NCBI RefSeq assembly: GCF_001748225.1
Contig: NZ_BDFE01000007.1
Location: forward strand, 1 to 64,000
DNA: 64,000 nucleotides
Direction: 5' to 3'
Origin: Desulfoplanes formicivorans
GTDB lineage: Bacteria > Desulfobacterota > Desulfovibrionia > Desulfovibrionales > Desulfomicrobiaceae
Made by a program: the position numbers and the translations under genes
In this document: positions 55,864-64,000 of the stretch, one piece after another
Position numbering within the stretch: position 1 is the stretch's first letter
How the letters are laid out: every line of letters begins with the position of its first letter
Notes under the pieces: model-generated
What the model saw: only the letters and a program-made list of their open reading frames with translations
Told to the model about the DNA's origin: nothing
Databases searched by the model: none

Positions 55864-57530
55864 ACACGGGCGTACGCATTGCAGGCCTCATCTGCCTCAT
55901 GGGCACCATCTGGCGTGTACGGGGATGGTTTTCGCGATCATGGCTTGCCCCCTGGCAGTTGCGCGCACACCATGCCGGGAAGAAGAAACAATGGTCTCTT
56001 GGCCGGGGCATGGTCACCAAAGCCCTGACCTTTTTACAGGACATCCTGCTTCTTGGGCGTACCGCCCGGACCAACCCTGTGCGCTGGGTCATGCACATGC
56101 TCATCTTCTACGGGTTCATGGGCCTGCTCCTTTTTCACGCATTGGACGACCAGATTACCCTCTCCCTATTCGACGACTACCAGCCGACCCTCAACCCCTG
56201 GCAATGGCTGCGCAATCTCTTCGGGCTCATGGTCCTTGCGGGTGTAGTACTGGCCGGAGGGCGGCGCATTGCCAACAGCAATCTGCGCGCCCTGTCCCGG
56301 ATTCAGGATTGGGGACTGCTGGTCCTTGTGGCGGCCATCTGTCTGTCCGGTTTTTTGCTGGAAGCAGGCAAAATCATCTCCCCGGCCGTGTTCGAACGGA
56401 TGGTCGAGGAATATGCAGGACTCGACCAGGAAGAACATCGTGCGCTGCAAACCCTGTGGGTCAGGGAGTTCGGCCTGGTGGCGCCTGCACCGATCAGCCT
56501 TGATCCGGCGGTCCTTGAGGCAGGTCGGGGCATTCACGAAGACAGCTGCGCCACCTGCCACGCGCCCATGACCTCGGCCTTTGTCTCCCTGCCCCTGGCT
56601 CGAGCCCTGCGCCCCATGGCCGGTTTTCTCAACAGCATTGGAGGGGATCGGATCTTCTGGTACGCCCATGTCCTGCTCTGTCTTGCGGGCCTGGCCCTGC
56701 TCCCCTTTGGCAAATGGTTCCATGTGCTGGCCACCCCGGCCAACCTTGTCATGCGGGAAGGACGTCAAGACAGCGTCGCCCCCGACAAGGCACTCCCCCG
56801 GGGAAACATGGCCAACGGACTGGGGCTGGACGCCTGTACCCGTTGCGGAGAGTGCAGCCTGCACTGCAGCGTTCGTCCGGCCTTTGTCATGCTGGGCAAC
56901 CCGGACATCCTGCCTTCGGAAAAGCTCATTTCCCTGCGCAACCTGACCCTGGGCAAACCCCTGGACAACCACGCTCTGGAAACCCTGGTGGAAGGAAGCC
57001 GCATCTGCACCCAGTGCATGCGCTGCACAACCATCTGCCCGGCAGGCATTGATCTGCAGCGGTTGTGGATGGAATCCACCAGGAAATTGCACCAGCAAGG
57101 GCGGGGAGGTCCCAACACTGATATCCGAAAATTTCCGCCAGCCACCTGGGCCAGGGCCTTCAGCTCCCAGGAAGCCGGTATCACCAGCACTCCGGCAGGC
57201 GAGGGTCTGGCCGACCGCAGGGCCTCCTTCTGGTCCTGCATCCAGTGCACCACATGTACCAGTGTCTGCCCTGTGGTCGCTGTAAGCGAAAATCCCACCA
57301 GGGATCTGGATCTGACCCCCCAGCAGATCATGAACCTGCTGCGCATGGGCCTCAAGGAAGAAACCATGGCCGCGCGCATGGTCTGGAGCTGTACCACCTG
57401 CTACAAGTGTCAGGAATATTGCCCCCAGAATATCCCTGTGGCCGACATCCTCTATGAACTGCGCAATATCGCCTCGACCCGTCTCAGGCACCGGCGTTTT
57501 CAACATCCCAGCCACGAGGAAGTATCATGA
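55851..57530 (+). CDS. Membrane cytochrome / 4Fe-4S fusion electron carrier (GlpC-HdrE/C-like, 559 aa)
   Basis: N-terminal NarI/DsrM/HdrE-like membrane part with about five hydrophobic segments (20-30, 77-100, 120-137, 152-172, 268-290) and several His candidates for heme b. Between segments four and five sits one c-type heme motif CATCH (233-237). The soluble C-terminal part carries four cysteine clusters: CTRCGECSLHC (329), CTQCMRCTTICP (386), CIQCTTCTSVCP (463), CTTCYKCQEYCP (514). It should take electrons from GlpAB and pass them to the quinone pool or a periplasmic cytochrome; direction is inference. AAGGAAACCC before the ATG; four-base overlap with the next gene. Confidence 0.85.
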   Translation: MDFLNTGVRIAGLICLMGTIWRVRGWFSRSWLAPWQLRAHHAGKKKQWSLGRGMVTKALTFLQDILLLGRTARTNPVRWVMHMLIFYGFMGLLLFHALDDQITLSLFDDYQPTLNPWQWLRNLFGLMVLAGVVLAGGRRIANSNLRALSRIQDWGLLVLVAAICLSGFLLEAGKIISPAVFERMVEEYAGLDQEEHRALQTLWVREFGLVAPAPISLDPAVLEAGRGIHEDSCATCHAPMTSAFVSLPLARALRPMAGFLNSIGGDRIFWYAHVLLCLAGLALLPFGKWFHVLATPANLVMREGRQDSVAPDKALPRGNMANGLGLDACTRCGECSLHCSVRPAFVMLGNPDILPSEKLISLRNLTLGKPLDNHALETLVEGSRICTQCMRCTTICPAGIDLQRLWMESTRKLHQQGRGGPNTDIRKFPPATWARAFSSQEAGITSTPAGEGLADRRASFWSCIQCTTCTSVCPVVAVSENPTRDLDLTPQQIMNLLRMGLKEETMAARMVWSCTTCYKCQEYCPQNIPVADILYELRNIASTRLRHRRFQHPSHEEVS

Positions 57531-58330
57531 ACTACGCCTATTTCCCGGGTTGCAAGATTCCCTATCATCTTCCCGCATACGGAAAGTCGGTGAAAAACGT
57601 GTGTGCAGCCCTTGATATCGGTCTGACCGATATTGAATTTTCCTGCTGCGGATGGCCCCTCAGGCACCGCAGCTTCGAGGCGTCCATGTATGCGGCCGCG
57701 CGCAACCTGGCCCTGGCCGAACGCGAGAACCTCCCCATCATGACCCCGTGCAAATGCTGCTTTGGCAACCTCAAGCACGCCCAGGAACGCCTGGCACGAG
57801 ATCAACGACTCTACGATCTTGTTGCGACCAAATTGGCTGAAGAGGGTCTGCAACCGGCGAAAAATGTCCAGGTCAGGCACCTGCTCACCGTCCTGGACAA
57901 GGACGTCGGCATCAAACGATTGGGCCAACTGGTGGTGCATCCGTTGACGGACCTGACCGTTGCCTGTCACTACGGGTGCCACGCCCTGCGCCCGAGCACG
58001 GTGACCGGATTCGACGATCCCTTTGCCCCAACCCTTTTCGAACGGATCATCCAGGCCCTTGGTGCCTCCACCGTGGACTGGGATCTGCGCCTGGAATGCT
58101 GCGGCTACCCCCTTCGTGGCCGCGATGATGTGGTTTCCACGGCGCTCATGCGCAAGAAACTTGAAAACGTCCGCGCTTCCAAAGCCCAGATCATGGCAAC
58201 GGCCTGCACCTATTGCCAGATGCAATTTGAACAGGAACGGGACAAACTGCCTCCAGACGACCCCCTGCACACGGCACCCAAAGCGGTATTGTTCACGCAG
58301 CTGATGGAAAAGGCATTGAGGTTGGCATAG
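57527..58330 (+). CDS. CCG-domain protein, HdrB/GlpC C-half-like (267 aa)
   Basis: Two CCG (cysteine-rich) motifs as in heterodisulfide reductase subunit B: FSCCGWPLRHR ... PCKCCFGNLKHA and LECCGYPLRGR ... ACTYCQMQ. These bind the noncubane 4Fe-4S cluster in HdrB. In E. coli GlpC this domain is fused to the ferredoxin part; here it is separate while the ferredoxin part is fused to a membrane cytochrome. Start overlaps the previous stop (ATGA). Confidence 0.88.
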   Translation: MNYAYFPGCKIPYHLPAYGKSVKNVCAALDIGLTDIEFSCCGWPLRHRSFEASMYAAARNLALAERENLPIMTPCKCCFGNLKHAQERLARDQRLYDLVATKLAEEGLQPAKNVQVRHLLTVLDKDVGIKRLGQLVVHPLTDLTVACHYGCHALRPSTVTGFDDPFAPTLFERIIQALGASTVDWDLRLECCGYPLRGRDDVVSTALMRKKLENVRASKAQIMATACTYCQMQFEQERDKLPPDDPLHTAPKAVLFTQLMEKALRLA

Positions 58331-58412
58331 GGAAAAAGTACGCAGTGCGCGCACGCGGGGACGTGACCCGGAACCGATATTGCTGATTGATAGCTGATTG
58401 ATATTGGTATTG

Positions 58413-58446
58413 ATCCGGGATCCTGATCCCGGATGACATTTTTTTG
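58413..58446 (+). terminator. Possible terminator of the glpAB electron-transfer operon
   Basis: ATCCGGGATC (58413-58422) and GATCCCGGAT (58425-58434) flank two bases and are followed by GACATTTTTTT. Loop is very small; the stem would open to a four- or six-base loop. Confidence 0.55.
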
Positions 58447-58555
58447 TTCTCTATCCGTCATCCAGATCACCCCTTGCCACGCAGTTACCGTTTCCCCGGA
58501 GGAACGGGGTTGCCCCCCGAACCTTCCTAGCATCCATCCAATCATCTCCCCAGAC

Positions 58556-59479
58556 GTGAAACAATCCGCCAACCGCAAACAATGGGCCGCACGCTCGGCC
58601 ATCCAAAAGGCAATCCGAAGATCCCATGTGGGCATGTTCCGGGCCGCCTTTGCCATCTTGTGGGACATGGACAAAAGCTGGCTTATGTGGCGCCTGCCCA
58701 TTCTGGCCATTGAGGAAGTCTGGCAGTACGCGGGCAGGGTTCCAGACCACAAGGACCCGTGTCGTCGGGCATCTGTCAAAACAGACGTGCATGACTTTCT
58801 GGAAACCCTGTGCCTCTCGGTCAAGGATCATTCCACCTATGCCCTGCTCGTTCTTCTGGATCTCCATGGCCGGGGAAGGTATGCTGGACCGGATCAGGAA
58901 CCCTTCAAACGCCGCTGGCATTCCCTGGTACGCATGATCGCCTATCGGAACGCCCATGGGGACGAAGCCGTAGCCAGGGCCATTCTGGACAAGGCAACCA
59001 CCCTTGAAAACCCTGAGGCCAGGGACATTGCCCGGACATGCATGGATCGGTTCGCCATCAAAGGCGGCATGGAAGGAGACCGGACCATGGCCCTTATTGG
59101 AGGATTCCTCGCCCTGACATCCTACACCGGGCTGCCGTCCAGGGCTCAACCCGCCCACCTGTCCGAGCCTGCGGACTGGCCCTGGTGGGTCTATGACCAT
59201 CACACAAGTGTGGGTAAACACGTCTTCCCCCGGGTCGCACAGGAACTGGGCATGTCCAAAACGGAACTCACCCGCCTGAGTTTTGCCTTTACCGGCGGCA
59301 TCAGAACTCCGGTGGCTCAGGAAGCCTTCTGGCCCCTTGAAATGGACCGTGTCCTGGACCGCCTTCACCCGGGCAGACACATGCAATGGAACCGGGTTCG
59401 GGGTGCTATCCGCCAGGCCCTTGTGGACCAGATCCGGCAAGACCCCCTGGAACAGCCCCTGACCCTGCCTTTTACCTGA
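58556..59479 (+). CDS. Orphan protein resembling the C-terminal region of RarA/MgsA (about 307 aa)
   Basis: No ATPase motif. AARSAIQKAIRRSHVGMFRA and the following helical region resemble the tetramerisation part of RarA/MgsA AAA+ ATPases, but the match is seen by eye only. The start is unclear: a GTG at 58556 (used here) or an ATG at 58433 in the terminator stem, neither with a good ribosome binding site. Between glpA and glpK it interrupts an otherwise glycerol-specific run, in the same direction. Function unknown. Confidence 0.6.
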   Translation: MKQSANRKQWAARSAIQKAIRRSHVGMFRAAFAILWDMDKSWLMWRLPILAIEEVWQYAGRVPDHKDPCRRASVKTDVHDFLETLCLSVKDHSTYALLVLLDLHGRGRYAGPDQEPFKRRWHSLVRMIAYRNAHGDEAVARAILDKATTLENPEARDIARTCMDRFAIKGGMEGDRTMALIGGFLALTSYTGLPSRAQPAHLSEPADWPWWVYDHHTSVGKHVFPRVAQELGMSKTELTRLSFAFTGGIRTPVAQEAFWPLEMDRVLDRLHPGRHMQWNRVRGAIRQALVDQIRQDPLEQPLTLPFT

Positions 59480-59618
59480 CACCGTCTCGGATCCTTCACC
59501 AGGGAGAACCCGGGGAAAGAGCCTGCCCCCTTGAATCTTGGGGCAATGTCTCCTATCCATTGTGGCACACCAACCGAATTTTCCGTCCCTGGACCTACAC
59601 CCCAACCAAGGAGCAAAC

Positions 59619-61130
59619 ATGGCAACCTACATTGGCGCCATCGACCAGGGAACCACCAGCAGCCGGTTCATCATCTTTGACAAGCACGGCCGTATCGTGG
59701 GCATGGACCAGAAGGAGCACAGACAGATCTATCCCCGCCCGGGCTGGGTGGAACACGATCCCCTGGAGATATGGAAAAATACCCAGGAGGTCATTGCCGG
59801 CGCCCTGGCCAAATCCGGCATCAGGGGCAACCAGCTCCAGGCCGTGGGCATCACCAACCAGCGTGAAACAACGGTTGTCTGGGATCGCCACACCGGCAAA
59901 CCCTTTTACAACGCCATTGTCTGGCAATGCACCCGAACCCATGAAATATGCAAACAACTCATGGCCGAGGGAGGACAGGACCGTTTTCGGGACATAACCG
60001 GCCTGCCTGTTGCCACCTATTTTTCAGGCCCCAAGATCAAATGGATTCTGGACAATATCCCCGAGGCCCGCAATGCGGCCCAACAGGGAGACGCCATGTT
60101 CGGAACCATTGAAACCTGGATCATCTGGTGGCTCACCGGCGGTCCCAGGGGGGGAGCCCATGTGACCGACGTGACCAACGCCAGCCGGACCATGCTCATG
60201 AATCTGCACACCCTGACTTGGGATGAGGACATTTTGTCCGTCTTGGACATTCCCGATCAGGGCCTTCCGCGCATTGTTCCGTCTTCCGACGAGGCCACCT
60301 GGGGCCCAACCTGCGAGGACGGGCCCTTTGGAGCTCGCATTCCGGTCTGCGGAGCCGTGGGCGACCAGCAGGCCGCTCTGGTCGGCCAGACCTGTTTTGC
60401 CCCGGGTGAAGCCAAAAACACCTATGGGACGGGCTGCTTTCTCCTCATGCATACCGGGCACAAGCCCATGGTCTCCCGACACGGACTGATCACCACCCTG
60501 GCCTACCAGTTCAGCGGACGCAAACCCTCATACTGCCTGGAAGGATCCATTGCCATTGCCGGCGCCCTGGTCCAATGGCTGCGGGACAATCTGAACATGT
60601 TTGATTCCGCTCCCCAGGTGGAGGAGCTGGCCCGTCAGGTGGAGGATACCGGCGGTATGTATATTGTGCCCGCATTTTCCGGACTTTTTGCCCCGTATTG
60701 GCGGCCTGACGCCCGGGGAGTCATGGTGGGGCTGACCCGTTACATCAACAAGAACCATATTGCCCGGGCGGCCCTGGAAGCCACGGCCTACCAGACCAGG
60801 GACATCGTGGAGGCCATGAACAAGGATTCCGGAGTCAAGCTCACCAAACTCAAGGCCGACGGAGGCATGGTCCACAACAACCTGCTCATGCAATTCCAGG
60901 CCAATATCCTTGACGTGCCCGTGGTCCGACCCAAGGTTGCGGAAACCACCTGCCTGGGCGCCGCCTATGCTGCAGGCATTGCCAGCGGCTACTGGTCCGG
61001 TCGGGAGGATCTGTACAACAATTGGGAAGAGGACATCACCTGGTACCCCGACATGCTCCAGGAGGTTCGGGACAAGGGCTACCAGGGCTGGCAAAAGGCC
61101 GTGGCCAGGACCCTGGACTGGGAGGCATAA
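59619..61130 (+). CDS. glpK: Glycerol kinase (503 aa)
   Basis: Phosphorylates glycerol with ATP. FGGY family signatures: [19 protein letters not shown] at the N-terminus, [43 protein letters not shown] and [19 protein letters not shown]. Full length. AAGGAG seven bases before the ATG. Confidence 0.97.
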   Translation: MATYIGAIDQGTTSSRFIIFDKHGRIVGMDQKEHRQIYPRPGWVEHDPLEIWKNTQEVIAGALAKSGIRGNQLQAVGITNQRETTVVWDRHTGKPFYNAIVWQCTRTHEICKQLMAEGGQDRFRDITGLPVATYFSGPKIKWILDNIPEARNAAQQGDAMFGTIETWIIWWLTGGPRGGAHVTDVTNASRTMLMNLHTLTWDEDILSVLDIPDQGLPRIVPSSDEATWGPTCEDGPFGARIPVCGAVGDQQAALVGQTCFAPGEAKNTYGTGCFLLMHTGHKPMVSRHGLITTLAYQFSGRKPSYCLEGSIAIAGALVQWLRDNLNMFDSAPQVEELARQVEDTGGMYIVPAFSGLFAPYWRPDARGVMVGLTRYINKNHIARAALEATAYQTRDIVEAMNKDSGVKLTKLKADGGMVHNNLLMQFQANILDVPVVRPKVAETTCLGAAYAAGIASGYWSGREDLYNNWEEDITWYPDMLQEVRDKGYQGWQKAVARTLDWEA

Positions 61131-61164
61131 AGATATCTCCCAATCCACACCGTATGACTTCAAC

Positions 61165-61203
61165 AAAAAAACGCCCGGCAGGACATCATCCTGACGGGCG
61201 TTT
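61165..61203. terminator. glpK / htpX bidirectional terminator
   Basis: AAACGCCCG and CGGGCGTTT enclose CAGGA/TCCTG; A-run before and TTT after. The genes converge on it. Confidence 0.85.
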
Positions 61204-61230
61204 GCCTTTGAAGGCCGACCTTCTCCTGGC

Positions 61231-62079
61231 CTATGGGGCCATGTTCCGAAGACGCCGGACCCTTTCCTCGGTGGGGGGATGGGTGCTGAAAAGTCTGGCA
61301 ACGGACATGCCCGCAAAGGGATTGACAATAAACATATTCTCGGTGGCCGGATTGCCGTGCTGCAAAGGCATGCTCCGGCTATAGGCATCAAGCTTTTCCA
61401 GGGCATTGGCCAGATAATGGGGATTGCCAGCCAGGCGGGCCCCTGTCTCATCGGCCAGAAATTCCCTGGACCGGGAAATGGCCATCTGAATAAGGGAGGC
61501 CGCAATGGGGGCGATCAGGGCAAAGACAAAGGCAACCAGGGGGCTGCCACCTTCCTCGTCATCACGGCTACCGAATCCGAACAGGGTGGCCCACTTGACC
61601 ATGTTGGCCACGATCATGATGGCCCCGGCCAGGGTGGCGGCCACGGACTGGATAAGGATATCGCGATTCTTCACATGCCCCATTTCATGGGCCAGAACAC
61701 CCTTGATCTCTTCGGGCGACAGCGTCTGCAAAAGACCCTGGGTCACGGCCACCACCGCGTGCTTGGGATCACGTCCCGTGGCAAAGGCATTGGGGGTGTT
61801 CTCGGGAACCAGGACCACCCTGGGTTTGGGCAACCCGGCCCGTTGGGCAAGTTCCTCGACAATGGAATGGATCATGGGGGCATCCGAAGGGGACAGATCC
61901 ACGGCCCGGTACATGGAGAGAACGATCTTGTCCGAGTACCAGTAACTGCCCACATTCATGACCACGGCAATGAGGAAGGCCACCACCATTCCGGTTTGTC
62001 CCCCCAGAAAACGCCCAAACAGAATGATCAAGGCGGTAAGAACGGCCAAAAGCACTCCGGTTCGCAATTGAGAACTCAA
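61231..62079 (-). CDS. htpX: Membrane zinc metalloprotease HtpX (282 aa)
   Basis: Cleaves misfolded inner-membrane proteins. Zinc site HEMGH with downstream Glu in SREFLADETGA; two N-terminal and two central hydrophobic segments. Start is TTG with GGAGGG 12 bases upstream; no ATG nearby. Confidence 0.94.
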   Translation of the reverse strand: MSSQLRTGVLLAVLTALIILFGRFLGGQTGMVVAFLIAVVMNVGSYWYSDKIVLSMYRAVDLSPSDAPMIHSIVEELAQRAGLPKPRVVLVPENTPNAFATGRDPKHAVVAVTQGLLQTLSPEEIKGVLAHEMGHVKNRDILIQSVAATLAGAIMIVANMVKWATLFGFGSRDDEEGGSPLVAFVFALIAPIAASLIQMAISRSREFLADETGARLAGNPHYLANALEKLDAYSRSMPLQHGNPATENMFIVNPFAGMSVARLFSTHPPTEERVRRLRNMAP

Positions 62080-62149
62080 GCTGATCCCTCCAATAATGTT
62101 CTTTCATTCACCCAGCTAACAAACCTACAACCTGATGACACCGATTACC

Positions 62150-62605
62150 CTACCCGTCCTGAACCTGGATCCGCCTGCCGTCCTGTTTCGCGACATGCTT
62201 GGGCAGGGTCACACTCACAATCCCCTGTTGCATGACGGCCTTGATGGCCGAGGTATCTGCATCATGGGGGAGATCGAATCGTCTGGCAAAAGGACCGTAG
62301 GAACGTTCCAGAACATGATAGGCGCTTCCTCCCACATCCTTTTCATGTCGACGCTCACCGTAGATGACCAGTTCATGGCCAATGACTTCGATACTCACGG
62401 CATCCCTTTCCAAACCGGCGAGCTCCACCTCAATGACATAGCTGTCACGAGTTTCATAAACATCAGCCACCGGCTTGAAGTGGGCCTGACGTTCCCGGGC
62501 AGGATAAAAGGAAGGATCATCGTCGTGAACTTCCTCCATCATTCTGCCGATTTCGTCCTTCATGGCCTGGATCTCGAGCCAGGGGTTCCGCGTGAACTTG
62601 GCCAT
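62150..62605 (-). CDS. Small heat-shock protein Hsp20 (151 aa)
   Basis: Alpha-crystallin domain (FKPVADVYETRDSYVIEVEL ... VIYGERRHEK ... RRFDLPHDAD) with a C-terminal IRIQV-like IxI motif (RIQVQ). GGAGAGGAGA precedes the ATG. Lies next to htpX in the same direction, consistent with a protein-stress pair. Confidence 0.92.
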   Translation of the reverse strand: MAKFTRNPWLEIQAMKDEIGRMMEEVHDDDPSFYPARERQAHFKPVADVYETRDSYVIEVELAGLERDAVSIEVIGHELVIYGERRHEKDVGGSAYHVLERSYGPFARRFDLPHDADTSAIKAVMQQGIVSVTLPKHVAKQDGRRIQVQDG

Positions 62606-62770
62606 CAGGCAGTCTCCTCTCCGTTGGGGTGTATCAGCCGGCCACATCTGTCTCAAAGCCAACAACAGGTCTGGAATTGTTTAACCATTTGGGAGATCGT
62701 GTCAACGGTGCCAACCTGTTTTCACCAACCTGCAGAAAAAGACTTGACTTTCAATCAAATTTCATAAAAG

Positions 62771-62782
62771 TAATAATTATTG
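62771..62782. promoter_or_regulatory. Candidate PerR/Fur operator upstream of perR
   Basis: The perfect palindrome AATAATTATT (62772-62781) lies in an AT-rich stretch about 25 bases before perR and resembles the TTATAATNATTATAA box of PerR. It would give autoregulation. Confidence 0.5.
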
Positions 62783-62804
62783 ATAACAACTACGAGGTCA
62801 ATCC

Positions 62805-63230
62805 ATGAACACCCCATCCCCAGCTCGTCGGCTGACCAAACAGCGCCAGATCATTCTGGAAAAATTGCGGGCCGTCACCTCTCATCCCACAGCAGATGAG
62901 GTGTACGACATGGTCCGCAAGGATCTTCCCAAAATCAGTTTGGGCACCGTGTATCGCAACCTTGAAGTCCTGAACGCCGATGGCCACATCCAGATCATTC
63001 GGGCCCCCGGCGGGCAGAAGCGGTTTGATGCAGACACAAGCCCCCACCACCACGTGGTGTGCATCCATTGCGGCGCTGTTGGGGATGTGTTCAACGTCAA
63101 GGACAACCCCGTGGATCAGACACGCATGATGTCCGATTTCACCATCCTCGGTCAAACAACCTTTTTTTACGGGATCTGTCCGCAGTGCCAGCCCAAGAGC
63201 GTGCCCAATGCGCCCCGGGGCATCTCATGA
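62805..63230 (+). CDS. perR: Fur-family peroxide regulator PerR-like (141 aa)
   Basis: DNA-binding domain (LTKQRQIILEKLRAVTSHPTADEVYDMV; ISLGTVYRNLEVL), metal site HHHVVCIHCG and a second CPQC pair for structural zinc. The downstream rubrerythrin and rubredoxin-like genes identify the PerR rather than Fur branch; iron Fur cannot be excluded. GAGGTC before the ATG. Confidence 0.88.
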   Translation: MNTPSPARRLTKQRQIILEKLRAVTSHPTADEVYDMVRKDLPKISLGTVYRNLEVLNADGHIQIIRAPGGQKRFDADTSPHHHVVCIHCGAVGDVFNVKDNPVDQTRMMSDFTILGQTTFFYGICPQCQPKSVPNAPRGIS

Positions 63231-63325
63231 TATGTCGGCTTGCCCTCTTGCCCCGTCCCGTTTTCTGGTTATTGTTGTAGGTTAATGTCATTTTCAATGT
63301 ACCAAACAAGCTTATGGAGAATCAC

Positions 63326-63901
63326 ATGAAATCGATCAAGGGAACACGTACTGAAAAGAATCTGTTGACTGCTTTTGCCGGAGAATCCCAGGCTCGCAAC
63401 CGTTATGACTATTTTGCCAGCCAGGCCAAAAAAGAAGGGTATGTCCAGATCTCTCAGATCTTTGCCGAAACCGCTCTTCAGGAAAAGGAACACGCCAAAA
63501 GGCTGTTCAAGTTCATGGAAGGCGGAGATGTGGAAATCCAGGCCGCCTATCCTTGCGGAGTGATCGGGACCACCGAGGAAAATCTCGTGGCCGCTGCCAG
63601 TGGCGAACACCATGAACACGAGAGCATGTATCCCGAATTTGCCGACATTGCCCAGGAAGAAGGGTTCCCCGTGATTGCCGCTGCCATGCGCAGCATCGCT
63701 GTTGCCGAAAAGCAGCACGAAAAACGGTTCCTGGATCTCGTGGAAAACATCAGGCAGGGCCGGGTGTTCAAACGGGAGGAAAAAGTTGTCTGGAGATGCA
63801 TCAATTGCGGCTTCATCATCGAGGCCACCGAGCCCCCGGCCAAGTGTCCCGCCTGCGATCACGAGCAGAAGTACTTCGAACTCCTTGGAGAAAACTGGTA
63901 G
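63326..63901 (+). CDS. rbr: Rubrerythrin (191 aa)
   Basis: Non-heme di-iron peroxidase reducing H2O2 to water. The four-helix di-iron domain has the Glu/His ligands in FAGESQARNRYDYF, ALQEKEHAKRLF, SGEHHEHESM and AEKQHEKRF; the C-terminal rubredoxin domain is CINCGF ... CPACDHE. The start at MKSIKGTRTE follows GGAG; four codons earlier another ATG exists. Electrons probably come from the following rubredoxin-like protein. Confidence 0.96.
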   Translation: MKSIKGTRTEKNLLTAFAGESQARNRYDYFASQAKKEGYVQISQIFAETALQEKEHAKRLFKFMEGGDVEIQAAYPCGVIGTTEENLVAAASGEHHEHESMYPEFADIAQEEGFPVIAAAMRSIAVAEKQHEKRFLDLVENIRQGRVFKREEKVVWRCINCGFIIEATEPPAKCPACDHEQKYFELLGENW

Positions 63902-63955
63902 CACTCCCTTTGGCCCGCATGTATCATGTCAACCTTGCCGAAGAGAGAGGCAACC

Positions 63956-64000
63956 ATGGCTCATCCTGAAGAAATGTACAGGTGTCAGACCGTTAATTGT
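63956..64000 (+). CDS. Start of a rubredoxin-like gene (partial)
   Basis: ATG at 63956 reads MAHPEEMYRCQTVNC to the window end. The first cysteine pair with x4 spacing and the place after perR-rbr fit the rdl gene of the Desulfovibrio perR-rbr-rdl operon. Only 15 codons are visible. Confidence 0.7.
   Translation, partial: MAHPEEMYRCQTVNC

Overview
The window is a continuous stretch of bacterial chromosome whose gene content and arrangement fit a sulfate-reducing Desulfobacterota of the Desulfovibrionales type. Pointers are a perR - rubrerythrin - rubredoxin-like cluster, heterodisulfide-reductase-like iron-sulfur modules, an aldehyde:ferredoxin oxidoreductase with its own ferredoxin, an HdrB/HdrE-like partner for anaerobic glycerol-3-phosphate dehydrogenase, and the order rplU-rpmA-obgE-proB followed by tRNA-Leu-tig-clpP-clpX-lon. 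I cannot name the genus. Most of the window is GC-rich; only the first 3.6 kb is visibly AT-rich.

Layout. 1-3.6 kb: an AT-rich foreign segment with two overlapping dynamin-like GTPase genes; the larger ends in a NusA-like KH domain. Behind their promoter lies a sequence that folds like an integron attC site, then hairpins, a gene remnant (Mop domain) and a terminator marking the return to ordinary chromosome. 4.3-10 kb: a sodium:alanine/glycine symporter under a tandem glycine riboswitch, ribosomal protein S1, the ZupT metal transporter with a perfect 18-bp hairpin in its leader, and a phosphoesterase. 10.2-30.2 kb: almost entirely minus strand. It holds a large tandem DUF3857/transglutaminase protein, a methyltransferase, MurJ, the Lon/ClpX/ClpP/trigger factor protein-quality block, tRNA-Leu, ThiD, ProB, ObgE, L27, L21, ComF, and a three-gene operon of MBL hydrolase, a small selenoprotein and an iron-sulfur flavoprotein. 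The selenoprotein gene (29257-29499) is read through an in-frame TGA followed by a bacterial-type SECIS hairpin, and an ordinary ORF search misses it. 30.5-43.9 kb: a TPR protein with two degenerate GGDEF domains, tRNA-Asn, phenylacetate-CoA ligase, DnaB, L9-S18-S6, alanine racemase, a DegP/Q protease, the bifunctional proline-degrading PutA and an Lrp regulator. 44-46.3 kb: ferredoxin plus aldehyde:ferredoxin oxidoreductase. 46.4-61.1 kb: a complete glycerol catabolism locus, with the ABC importer GlpSTPQUV on the minus strand and, divergently, GlpA, GlpB, a membrane cytochrome/iron-sulfur fusion, an HdrB-like CCG protein, an orphan RarA-tail-like protein and glycerol kinase. 61.2-64 kb: HtpX, Hsp20, PerR, rubrerythrin and the start of a rubredoxin-like gene.

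How the parts work together. Glycerol enters through an ATP-driven importer (no GlpF facilitator is present here), is phosphorylated by GlpK and oxidised by GlpAB. The electrons probably pass through the 4Fe-4S/CCG proteins to a membrane b-type (plus c-type) cytochrome and then the quinone pool or the sulfate respiration chain. The last genes are a peroxide/oxygen defence unit typical of anaerobes.
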